Origin: Methanobacteriota archaeon
GTDB lineage: Archaea; Thermoplasmatota; Poseidoniia; Poseidoniales; Thalassarchaeaceae
Direction: 5' to 3'
Assembly (NCBI GenBank): GCA_002725475.1
Contig: PBPH01000034.1
Coordinates: 1-16,902, forward strand
Length of the DNA: 16,902 nt
The notes beneath the pieces were generated by a model. The model worked only from the letters and a program-made list of their open reading frames with translations. It had not been told where the DNA came from and did no database searches. The position numbers and the translations under genes were made by a program. Shown here one piece after another: positions 1-7,270 of the stretch; the first letter of the stretch is position 1; each line of letters opens with the position of its first letter.

Positions 1-4
1 TACC

Positions 5-1837
5 CTATTGATATTGGCTCCAATCATCATCACTGGCCCATGCACCTGCTGGAACATACTGCTTCTGCGAGGGCACAGGTGCTTGTTCCCTACGACTTCT
101 AGAAGAGGCTACTCCAATTCCAACTAAAGCCAAAACACCAATACCCAGAGTAATTGGTGTTACTTCAAGTAATTTGGACAATAATATAGCGAAATTACCA
201 TCACTATATACCAAGGGATTGGAAAAAGACTGAGGGTCAATTGTCAATATATCTGCAGAATATTCTGGGTCGTGATATATCGATTCGCCGAGAACGTAGT
301 TGTAACCGCCAACCATCCTAACTCCAGACCAAATTACGACATCTTCGCACTCATCGGGAATACCATTTGCATTAAAATCATCTGATGTACCTGAAGAAAT
401 GTCGGCAGCATCTTCCCTACCATTTTCATTGCAATCGATTATTGGATCTTGTCTAACATCTTTAGTTAGAACTGGACGTGCTCCATTTAATTGGAATAAC
501 ACCTCTGTTTCAACACCATCAACAGTAGCATTTGAAACCCAACGAATTCTTCCAAGATTGGCCCCATTATCCCGGAAGTGTATCGCCCCAGCCCTAATTG
601 CTTCAGGGCGCGATTCGTCTGACATTTGAATCACTTCACCGCGTTGTTTGCACGCTGTATCTCGATATTCCTTCATTCTTTCATGAACACTATGTTTTTT
701 CTCTTGACTGTCGCTAACTCCATTATCTGAATCATCCGAAGAACGACCTGCCGTCAATGTAGAAGATGAACTCACGTATGCAAGACCACAATCCAATGGA
801 TGGCCTGCTAAATCATGAGAATCATCAGAAGAAACACCGTGGGGTTGTTGTAATTTCGAGGGTGCATTTCCAGTGATTGCCTTAGGAGGCAATAAACCTC
901 CAAATTCTTCTAACATCCATTCACCCACCATAGAATGAATGCTTACTCCATATGCCATTTCAGTTAGAACGACCAACCTAGTGTCGTTACGTTCATTACC
1001 ATCTGAATCAGTAGCTATATCCCATCCGTCAATGACTTGATCATATTTCCAAGTAGAATTTAGAACATGTCCTGTAACATTGGTTTTCGCCACCTCTTGA
1101 CTATCATCGATTCGTTCGCCAGGTGACCCATTTTCATCGACAGTTACTCGATAATGAGGTACTGCTTCCACGTAGATTTCCTCTTCTAATGTAGTCACAT
1201 GAAAGATATAGTCGATGCTTGACACCATCTCGTCTGATTCTGAAATAACATTCGAACCATATTCTATATTGGAAGCACTGATCACAAATTGAATGCTAAC
1301 CTCATTACCATTCTGATGATTCTGCCATTCTGAAAGTGACCATTCTACATCATTGAAATCGATCCATTTTAGCATATCCTCGTGGTCAATTGCGTCATCT
1401 TGTAATTCTTCAAATGTCCCTGCTGCTTTCGGACCTTCAACATCAAAAAGACCATTTTCGTTGGAGTCAACATATTCGCCAACACCAATCAAACGCTGCC
1501 AGAAAATAGTCTCCACTGGTATGCCAACCCTCTGATCAAAACCTCTTCGATCATCATATAAATCGGCAATACCCATATATTTGGTCTGAGTTGTTTTGAA
1601 ACTTATTTGGCCATCACCGTAATTGACAACCATGCTGGATTCACCTAATTTCAATCTAATTTCTCCAATCTCTATATCCTGTTCAATCTCAATTAATTCA
1701 CGAGTGTAATCGATATCTTCTCCAGGGGCGCTATCAATTCCTGAATTCTGAGCCACTGATAAGCCAGAACTAATTATCAAAATTGTAATTGAAAGTGCTA
1801 GAATTGTTGCCCTTCTCATGCCACCATTTCGGTTCAT
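5..1837 (-). CDS. Secreted, C-terminally membrane-anchored surface protein with a calcium-binding (type 3/dockerin-like) motif
   Basis: I do not recognise the large central part of this protein, and its role is unknown. From ATG 1837 it is 610 residues. A basic N-terminus (MNRNGGMRR) precedes a hydrophobic signal peptide (about residues 10-28) ending near SVAQ. Residues about 468-499 carry two Asp/Asn-rich loops of the form DCNENGREDAAD and DFNANGIPDECED, which look like thrombospondin type 3 or dockerin calcium-binding loops. A single hydrophobic helix at about 559-579 is followed by SRSRRE and a short acidic, probably cytoplasmic tail. This layout fits an archaeal cell-surface protein held by one C-terminal helix. 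Residues about 340-395 are Ser/Asp-rich and low-complexity, perhaps a flexible linker. Start choice: GTG 1849 and ATG 1843 are also in frame, but GGTGAG at 1850-1845 sits 7 bases before ATG 1837, the best Shine-Dalgarno spacing. It is divergent from aspS. Confidence 0.8.
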   Translation of the reverse strand: MNRNGGMRRATILALSITILIISSGLSVAQNSGIDSAPGEDIDYTRELIEIEQDIEIGEIRLKLGESSMVVNYGDGQISFKTTQTKYMGIADLYDDRRGFDQRVGIPVETIFWQRLIGVGEYVDSNENGLFDVEGPKAAGTFEELQDDAIDHEDMLKWIDFNDVEWSLSEWQNHQNGNEVSIQFVISASNIEYGSNVISESDEMVSSIDYIFHVTTLEEEIYVEAVPHYRVTVDENGSPGERIDDSQEVAKTNVTGHVLNSTWKYDQVIDGWDIATDSDGNERNDTRLVVLTEMAYGVSIHSMVGEWMLEEFGGLLPPKAITGNAPSKLQQPHGVSSDDSHDLAGHPLDCGLAYVSSSSTLTAGRSSDDSDNGVSDSQEKKHSVHERMKEYRDTACKQRGEVIQMSDESRPEAIRAGAIHFRDNGANLGRIRWVSNATVDGVETEVLFQLNGARPVLTKDVRQDPIIDCNENGREDAADISSGTSDDFNANGIPDECEDVVIWSGVRMVGGYNYVLGESIYHDPEYSADILTIDPQSFSNPLVYSDGNFAILLSKLLEVTPITLGIGVLALVGIGVASSRSRREQAPVPSQKQYVPAGAWASDDDWSQYQ

Positions 1838-1870
1838 ACTCATTCTCACCTACCATATGCTGGTACTCAC

Positions 1871-1880
1871 ACATATAATG
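1871..1880 (-). promoter_or_regulatory. Probable TATA box of the surface-protein gene
   Basis: On the minus strand this reads CATTATATGT. Its centre lies about 27 bases upstream of position 1849, so transcription would start just before the SD/ATG cluster (1850-1837). This is spacing-based inference without a mapped start. Confidence 0.4.
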
Positions 1881-1890
1881 GAGATGGGGT

Positions 1891-1898
1891 AATAAATA
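1891..1898 (+). promoter_or_regulatory. Possible TATA box of aspS
   Basis: AATAAATA lies about 50 bases before the aspS ATG at 1948. It would give a start near 1920 and a leader of roughly 25 bases containing the SD site. An alternative A/T element (ATACATATAC, 1911-1920) is also present, so the choice is uncertain. Confidence 0.3.
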
Positions 1899-1935
1899 CC
1901 AATAATACTCATACATATACCACTTTTTTCAATTG

Positions 1936-1943
1936 GGAGTGAT
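1936..1943 (+). promoter_or_regulatory. Ribosome binding site deciding the aspS start
   Basis: GGAGTGAT closely matches the complement of the 16S rRNA 3' end and ends 4 bases before ATG 1948. It favours this ATG over the upstream in-frame TTG at 1933, which overlaps the site, and over ATG 1996. Confidence 0.6.
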
Positions 1944-1947
1944 ATTT

Positions 1948-3417
1948 ATGCCTACATGCGAGGTATTCAAGAGAGAGAGGCTCCCGCCCAATACCATGAC
2001 TGGTCGCGACGGCTCCTCATGGGAGGCCACCTCATACCGCACTCACACCCTAGGTGAAATTTCTAGAGGGGGTGCAGAACTCATAAATTCTGAAGTCACA
2101 GTTGCTGGCTACGCTGAAGCTGTACGAGGACGAGGGGCCATATGCTTCCTGATGTTACGGGATGGGACTGGGCACCTTCAGGCATTTCTGAAGAAAGATA
2201 ACATGGATGAGGACATATTCACTACAATTCAATCTACAAATCGTGAAAGCGTGATTCAAGTGACTGGTGTTGTAGCACAGAAGAGACCCCCGAAAGTCGC
2301 AGAGGGGGAGCCAACTCCTCCGCCTGAGTACGAGGTAGTTGCAAACTCTGCAAGTATTCTTTCAGTTGCACAGGCACCTATGCCAATGGGTGTAACAGAC
2401 AAGGTGCATGTTGAATTACCTACTAGACTAGATAATCGACACATTGACCTAAGACGCAGTCATGTAAATGCGATGTTCCAATTACGTGGAAAGGTTCTGC
2501 AATATGGGCGAGATCATCTCATCACAGAGGGCTTTGGCGAGATGAATTCTCCTAAGATAATTGCTAGTGCTAGCGAAGGGGGAACAAATCTGTTCCCTAT
2601 GAAATATTTTGAAACGGATGCATATCTTTCTCAATCTCCACAACTGTACAAGCAACTTGCAGTACTTGGGGGTCTGGAGAGAGTATTCGAGGTTGGCCCT
2701 GCCTTCAGAGCCGAAGAACATGATACCTATCGACACCTCAATGAATTCATATCCTTCGATATAGAAATGGCATTTGCAAATGATGATGATGTAATGGGCG
2801 TGCAAGAGAGAATGATTCATTACATCTGGAAGTCTGTATCTGAAAACGACCAACATTTGATTGACATAATAAATCAATGGAGAGGGGAACAAGAACCTCC
2901 GCTAGAACCCATAACAGTTGATGTCCCAAGCTTACCTTTCCCGAGAGTAGAGTATAGTGACGCCATAGAAATTATTCAAAGTGCAGGGGAGAAAATTGCT
3001 TGGGGGGATGACATTGAAGCCCACCATGCCGACATGATTGCTGAAAAATATCCTGGATTTTACTTCCTACCAAGATGGCCGATGAGCATGAAACCATTCT
3101 ACATATTCCATAACCCAGATGAAAAAGGACCTGGCGGGGGACAACTCTCACGAGGTTTTGACCTGAATTATGGACGAGATGAAATGTGTTCAGGTGGCCA
3201 AAGGGAACATAGAACTGATGTTTTAATTAAAAATCTAGAAAATATGGGACTAAATCCACCTGACTTTGCATTCTATGTTGATGGATTTAGGTATGGCGCC
3301 CCACCTCATGCTGGTTGGGGGCTTGGAGTAGCTAGATTGTTGATGGTTCTAACCGGTTCAGGGAATGTTAGGGAGACTGTTCTATTCCCAAGAGACAGAA
3401 GAAGAGTTACACCATAG
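1948..3417 (+). CDS. aspS: Aspartyl-tRNA synthetase, archaeal type (class II)
   Basis: Charges tRNA with aspartate in the cytoplasm using ATP. From ATG 1948 it is 489 residues, longer than the roughly 430-440 of typical archaeal AspRS. An N-terminal OB-fold anticodon-binding domain (about 30-150) precedes the class II catalytic core. Visible core motifs are LPTRLDNRHIDLRR (157-170), SPKIIASASEGGTNLF (201-216), SQSPQLYKQ (228-236), motif 2 FRAEEHDTYRHLNE (253-266), GGQREHR (416-422) and motif 3 GLGVARLL with the terminal FPRDRRRVTP. The extra length comes from a roughly 28-residue N-terminal extension before the conserved YRTHTLGEIS and a Pro/Glu-rich insert (about 112-127). Archaeal AspRS are often non-discriminating and also charge tRNA-Asn. 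The position aligning with Trp26 of the Thermococcus enzyme is Glu57 here, so specificity cannot be read by analogy. The product family is very secure. Confidence 0.97.
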   Translation: MPTCEVFKRERLPPNTMTGRDGSSWEATSYRTHTLGEISRGGAELINSEVTVAGYAEAVRGRGAICFLMLRDGTGHLQAFLKKDNMDEDIFTTIQSTNRESVIQVTGVVAQKRPPKVAEGEPTPPPEYEVVANSASILSVAQAPMPMGVTDKVHVELPTRLDNRHIDLRRSHVNAMFQLRGKVLQYGRDHLITEGFGEMNSPKIIASASEGGTNLFPMKYFETDAYLSQSPQLYKQLAVLGGLERVFEVGPAFRAEEHDTYRHLNEFISFDIEMAFANDDDVMGVQERMIHYIWKSVSENDQHLIDIINQWRGEQEPPLEPITVDVPSLPFPRVEYSDAIEIIQSAGEKIAWGDDIEAHHADMIAEKYPGFYFLPRWPMSMKPFYIFHNPDEKGPGGGQLSRGFDLNYGRDEMCSGGQREHRTDVLIKNLENMGLNPPDFAFYVDGFRYGAPPHAGWGLGVARLLMVLTGSGNVRETVLFPRDRRRVTP

Positions 3418-3460
3418 AGTAGGTGCTTCTAACAAAATCTAAACTCAAGTAACACGAATG

Positions 3461-3491
3461 TATCTTAATGAAGGGTAACCATCAAGGGTAA
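3461..3491 (+). promoter_or_regulatory. Candidate promoter region of the PAP2 gene with a short direct repeat
   Basis: The aspS-PAP2 gap is 93 bases. It holds a TATA-like TATCTTAA (3461-3468) and two copies of AAGGGTAA at 3471-3478 and 3484-3491, 13 bases apart. A start near 3490 would leave a leader of about 20 bases. No other structure is clear in this gap. Confidence 0.25.
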
Positions 3492-3510
3492 GACGTGGGC
3501 GCCGGTTGAC

Positions 3511-4959
3511 ATGGCGAGCCCGTACTGGGTAATGATGGGGATAATACTAATCCTAACGCCTGTAATTTGTTGGCTCTTCACAGCACATAAACCCACCATG
3601 AGAACCCCACTTAGAAAAATTGGTCAGATGATTCATGATCAGCGATATTACTTACACATTATGGGGTATATCGTCATCATTGTTTGGAAGGGTATCACTG
3701 ATAAGTTGAATGAACCAATTAAGACACACACTGGGCACTGGACCGATATAGTGTACGGTTTAGAAGGGGAAATAGTTCTGTGGATTCAGCAGGCATTTGA
3801 GAATCCTAGTTTGACTGCATTTTTGAATTTCCACTATTTATTCATCTATCTATTTCTAATATATGTTACAACAGTATATTTCGCATTCAGTGGAGAGCGG
3901 GATATGACAGATAAGGTCACATTGAATTATCTGCTAATTTATGCTATTGCCGTACCATATTATCTATTCTTCAATGTTGAAGTAACATCATCATGGATTC
4001 CAGGGATGGATGCGTTACTATATCACGATGGAACTTACACTTCTTTCTATGTTAGTCATGACCCATTAGACAATGCAGTCCCTTCACTACATGTAGCAAT
4101 ACCTTTCGGGATATTGTTACTCAATTGGTTACATGTCAAAGAAAAGGGAGTTCGATTAAGGGATTGGGAACACTGGAGGTATCATGTATTCATTGCAGCA
4201 AACACCATTCTCTTCATGTTCTCAATTCTCTACCTGGGTATTCATTGGATTATTGATATTCCACTAGGTATGGCAGTTGGTGGAATTGGGGCACTATTCA
4301 TCCATCAAAAACAACCACGGTTACGCAATGGTTATGGAACAACATTCCGGGGTTTTACTAAGAAAAAATGGAAAGACCATATCTTAGTCGAAGGATTAGT
4401 TGGGCTACTATTATTGGCAGCAATTGTTGGGGCTTTGTCTTTGCAAGATGACAGAATGGATGAGGTCCCTAGTTTTCGACTAGGGCCGGGTGATTCCACA
4501 TATGATATTGTTCAGCAGATTTCTTTTCATGAAAGTGTGGAAGTTTCAATCACTAACTGGGGTGATGAGCAAACATTGGAAGTTCTATTAATCGTGGTCC
4601 AAAATAGTGAGAATGCAATGGTAGATGGGGAAATTGATTGGGAGCAATTATCTTCATTTTCTGAAGTAACAACAATTGTCCCAGGAGATACCATAAAACT
4701 AACAGTGGATCAGCCCAAAGTTTGGACACTCGTGGTTTTACACCATCCAGGGGGTGAGGATAGTGGTATATTGGAAGTGGCAATTACCAACCAATATCCA
4801 GATAATGCATCATTAACATCGGCATATTTGCTAAGCATCCCATCATTGTGGATTACAGGGAACGTAGTTTATCGCCTAGTTAGAGTAAAGAAAAGTGGAA
4901 TGGAATGGTACTCTTCACTACCATCACATACATGGTCATCAAATGAAGAATCTGAATAA
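3511..4959 (+). CDS. PAP2-family membrane phosphatase/phosphotransferase with a C-terminal extracytoplasmic domain
   Basis: Integral membrane protein of 482 residues. The N-terminal ~270 residues hold about six hydrophobic helices and two PAP2 signature segments. One is PSLHVA (191-196, His194), like the PSxH motif. The other is YLGIHWIIDIPLG (241-253), whose His245 and Asp249 match the HxxxD of motif 3. This arrangement is closest to the inositol-phosphorylceramide synthase/lipid phosphatase branch of PAP2. The classical first motif (KxxxxxxRP) is not obvious. The enzyme probably acts on a lipid phosphate or phosphodiester at the outer membrane face; the substrate is unknown. After a further helix (about 293-311) comes a ~120-residue soluble, beta-rich region with PGDTIKLTVDQPKVWTLVV (391-409), then a last hydrophobic segment (about 435-455) and a short hydrophilic tail. 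The extra domain is unusual for the family. Its stop codon lies 2 bases from the stop of the convergent small membrane protein gene. Confidence 0.85.
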   Translation: MASPYWVMMGIILILTPVICWLFTAHKPTMRTPLRKIGQMIHDQRYYLHIMGYIVIIVWKGITDKLNEPIKTHTGHWTDIVYGLEGEIVLWIQQAFENPSLTAFLNFHYLFIYLFLIYVTTVYFAFSGERDMTDKVTLNYLLIYAIAVPYYLFFNVEVTSSWIPGMDALLYHDGTYTSFYVSHDPLDNAVPSLHVAIPFGILLLNWLHVKEKGVRLRDWEHWRYHVFIAANTILFMFSILYLGIHWIIDIPLGMAVGGIGALFIHQKQPRLRNGYGTTFRGFTKKKWKDHILVEGLVGLLLLAAIVGALSLQDDRMDEVPSFRLGPGDSTYDIVQQISFHESVEVSITNWGDEQTLEVLLIVVQNSENAMVDGEIDWEQLSSFSEVTTIVPGDTIKLTVDQPKVWTLVVLHHPGGEDSGILEVAITNQYPDNASLTSAYLLSIPSLWITGNVVYRLVRVKKSGMEWYSSLPSHTWSSNEESE

Positions 4960-4961
4960 TT

Positions 4962-5489
4962 TCAGAGTATTATATGGGCCAAAATTCCGCCAATTACTAG
5001 TACCACAGAGCCACCATTCGAAAGCCAAATACCGGTTCTTCTTGGAGATAATCGGTATCTACCCCAAACAACTGAGATTAGCACCCATGATGCAATTAAA
5101 AAGGGCCAACAAAGTAGCCCTCCACCCAAAACTAATGCTAGAGAGAATACAATGGTTAGTGCTCCAAAAATTATCATTTCTAATCTTTCAGACCATCTAG
5201 CATACCAATGTAATGAGCAAAAACCGAATAATGATATCAGAATTGCACCACTGAAAATTATAATTCCATTTTCAAGCCACCATTGAGAAGTTAATTTTAA
5301 CATAGGAGCTACTTGTTCCACCCAAAATAATTTGGAAATAAATGCAGATACTAGCGCAAGTGGAACTGGTTGCCATACCTGCCAACTTATTGGTTGAAAA
5401 TTCGAGTCTTTGGAAATTTCCATTTCTGCAGTTTCTGTCTCATAGGAAGGTGTTTCTTCGGGCTCCGCTTCAGAGATATCCCCTCCCAT
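4962..5489 (-). CDS. Small multi-pass membrane protein, function unknown
   Basis: I do not recognise this 175-residue protein. Its first ~35 residues are strongly acidic and hydrophilic (SEAEPEETPSYETETAEMEI), followed by four or five hydrophobic helices at about 40-57, 74-94, 103-123, 124-142 and 158-174. A basic loop, RYRLSPRR (144-151), would face the cytoplasm by the positive-inside rule. There are no catalytic or ligand-binding motifs. It is probably real because the frame is open, the hydrophobic pattern is regular, and it fills the space exactly up to the convergent PAP2 gene (2-base gap). ATG 5489 is the only sensible start. No SD lies upstream, which suggests a leaderless or weakly translated message. 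Confidence 0.7.
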   Translation of the reverse strand: MGGDISEAEPEETPSYETETAEMEISKDSNFQPISWQVWQPVPLALVSAFISKLFWVEQVAPMLKLTSQWWLENGIIIFSGAILISLFGFCSLHWYARWSERLEMIIFGALTIVFSLALVLGGGLLCWPFLIASWVLISVVWGRYRLSPRRTGIWLSNGGSVVLVIGGILAHIIL

Positions 5490-5499
5490 GAATTAGCCG

Positions 5500-5511
5500 T
5501 TGCATGTGCAA
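5500..5511. promoter_or_regulatory. Short dyad upstream of the small membrane protein gene
   Basis: TTGCA and TGCAA are separated by 2 bases and centred 16 bases upstream of ATG 5489. A dyad so close to the start could be a repressor site, but 5-bp arms occur often by chance. Confidence 0.2.
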
Positions 5512-5562
5512 ACCATGACCATTGCGGCCTACAAAAACAATCCTAATTCTTCAGATGATGAC

Positions 5563-5583
5563 ACAGGCTCTATAAGAGCCTGT
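5563..5583 (+). promoter_or_regulatory. TATA box inside a perfect palindrome, permease promoter/operator
   Basis: The arms ACAGGCTCT (5563-5571) and AGAGCCTGT (5575-5583) are perfect inverted repeats of 9 bp around a 3-base centre. The centre contains the TATA element (CTATAAGA). It lies about 25 bases before ATG 5597, the usual archaeal TATA-to-start distance, so the message would be leaderless or nearly so. GAGGG at 5586-5590 gives a weak SD alternative. The most natural reading is an operator for a dimeric regulator that competes with TBP. A rigid hairpin in a longer transcript is the alternative. Confidence 0.5.
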
Positions 5584-5596
5584 AAGAGGGCGAGTT

Positions 5597-7270
5597 ATGC
5601 CTGCTAGTACTGCGCGAGGAGTCATCGACTTTGTTTATCGCAGGATTGATGAGGTCAGTGAAACTCTAGAGAGAAAATTGGGAATGGCATCCGTTGTAAT
5701 CATTTCACTTTCGGCAATGCTGGGGTCTGGACTGTTCGTTTTACCTGCTCTAGCCATGCTAGACATGGGGGGTGGAGTCACCCCCGTTAGTGGAATTTGG
5801 TTGGCTTACCTAGTAGCTGCAGTAATCGTACTTCCTGGAGCTATTTCCAAATCTGAGTTGGCAACTGCAATGCCATCATCTGGCGGATCTTACGTTTACA
5901 TAGAACGCACATTTGGATCATTGATTGGTACTATCTCAGGATTAGGCCTATGGGCCAACTTCATGCTCAAATCTGCTTTTGCACTCATTGGATTCAAGGC
6001 GTATCTGTGGGTATTGGAAAGTCTTCTCAATATCACGATAAATATTGAATTTGCTGCACTTATTCTATTATTATTAATTGTAATCATAAATATCTTGGGA
6101 CTGAAGAGAATTAAGAAAGTACAAACTCCAATTGTTCTTACTTCAGTACTATTTCTATTCATGCTCTGTATATGGGCAATTATAACCATGGATTTAGATT
6201 GGAGTATGCCATTTTCAAAGGATGCATTTGGTTCGGGGTGGGAGTCAGTAGCACACACATCTGCATTTGTTTTCGTTGCTTATGCCGGGGTTACAAAAAT
6301 TGCAGCAGTGGGTGGCGAAATTAAAGACCCGGGCAGGAATATACCCTACGGTATTCTTCTTTCTTTACTCATTAGTTGTTTGCTGTATGTGTCAATATCC
6401 ATTGTAATGGTAGCCGCAATAGAACCAACGGGATACATGAACAATGGCGAAGCGAGAGAGGATCCAATCTATGTTTTTGCAAACGCTGTAGGTGGTGAAA
6501 CCATTGGAATAATAGCTGCAGTTTTAGCTGTAACTACCATGACTTCGATGGCGCTTGCTGGCATTATGGCTTCTTCTCGATTTCCATTTGCCATGGCTAG
6601 AGACAATTTGCTCCCCGAGGCTTTGGAAAATGTTCATCCAAAATATGAGACGCCTCACCTTGCAATAATAGGTACGGGAATCGCAATGGCTGCAGCGATT
6701 ACCTTACTTCCTGTAGGTGATATTGCAAAACTCGCATCTGGATTCAAAATTATGATTTTCATAGTGATAAACTGCTGTGTAATTGTACTTAGGAGAGCTT
6801 CGAAAACCCATTCATGGTATAATCCAGAATGGAAATCACCCCTATACCCTATTTTCCAAATTATTGGAATCTTTGGTGGTATTGTGCTCATATATCTGAT
6901 GGGTGAAAAGGCCTTCATTGGTGCTGCAGTCTGTTGTTTGTTTGGATTAATCACATATTATTCCTATGGAAAGTCAAGAGCACACCCCGTGCTGACTCCA
7001 TGGAGAACTGTAAGAACTGAATTCACCAATTCAGAACAGTATGAGCGAGAGAAGAGTTGGTTGGTATTCCATGCATCCTGTAGCAAGGCGCAACCAGGTC
7101 ACCTAACGCTCCATGAATTCATTCATGCAATGGAAGTTCTATCACCTGAAATGGAACACTTCCATCTAAGAAATCTATTTCATGAGATTGATGATAATGA
7201 TGACGGAATCATTGATGTTGAAGAATTTCTCAAATCATTTGATGAAGGACTATTGAATGCAGAGGAATGA
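5597..7270 (+). CDS. APC-superfamily amino-acid permease with a C-terminal EF-hand pair
   Basis: Secondary amino-acid transporter of 557 residues. The first ~460 residues hold about 12 membrane helices with APC hallmarks: the unwound helix 1 (LSAMLGSGLFVLPA, 38-51), SELATAMPSSGGSYVYIERTFG (86-107), and helix 6 plus loop (SAFVFVAYAGVTKIAA, 222-237) with GGEIKDPGRNIP (239-250). The substrate is unknown. After helix 12 comes a ~95-residue soluble tail with two EF-hands. The second loop (532-543, DDNDDGIIDVEE) has every canonical calcium ligand, with Asp/Asn/Asp at 1, 3 and 5, Gly6, Ile8, Asp9 and Glu12. The first loop (496-507, SKAQPGHLTLHE) keeps Gly6, Leu8 and Glu12 but lacks the acidic ligands, so it is probably structural. 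The loops are spaced as in calmodulin. APC C-termini are normally cytoplasmic, so the tail may sense intracellular calcium. Its stop overlaps the start of the CPBP protease gene. Confidence 0.92.
   Translation: MPASTARGVIDFVYRRIDEVSETLERKLGMASVVIISLSAMLGSGLFVLPALAMLDMGGGVTPVSGIWLAYLVAAVIVLPGAISKSELATAMPSSGGSYVYIERTFGSLIGTISGLGLWANFMLKSAFALIGFKAYLWVLESLLNITINIEFAALILLLLIVIINILGLKRIKKVQTPIVLTSVLFLFMLCIWAIITMDLDWSMPFSKDAFGSGWESVAHTSAFVFVAYAGVTKIAAVGGEIKDPGRNIPYGILLSLLISCLLYVSISIVMVAAIEPTGYMNNGEAREDPIYVFANAVGGETIGIIAAVLAVTTMTSMALAGIMASSRFPFAMARDNLLPEALENVHPKYETPHLAIIGTGIAMAAAITLLPVGDIAKLASGFKIMIFIVINCCVIVLRRASKTHSWYNPEWKSPLYPIFQIIGIFGGIVLIYLMGEKAFIGAAVCCLFGLITYYSYGKSRAHPVLTPWRTVRTEFTNSEQYEREKSWLVFHASCSKAQPGHLTLHEFIHAMEVLSPEMEHFHLRNLFHEIDDNDDGIIDVEEFLKSFDEGLLNAEE

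Noticed and set aside
1353..1535. Short + strand open frames inside the surface-protein gene (also 399-629)
   Set aside because: Both are antisense to a long frame with a signal peptide, calcium motif and membrane anchor. No start signal or homology is seen.
2482..2892. 136-codon open frame on the minus strand inside aspS
   Set aside because: It lies fully antisense to a certain gene, and its translation has no recognisable domain. It is best explained as a shadow of aspS codon usage.
4895..5200. 101-codon + strand open frame spanning the PAP2 3' end
   Set aside because: It overlaps the end of the PAP2 frame and is antisense to the small membrane protein gene. It lacks a credible ribosome binding site and domain features.
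5896..6258. 120-codon minus-strand open frame inside the permease gene
   Set aside because: Antisense to strongly conserved APC permease helices, with no independent support.
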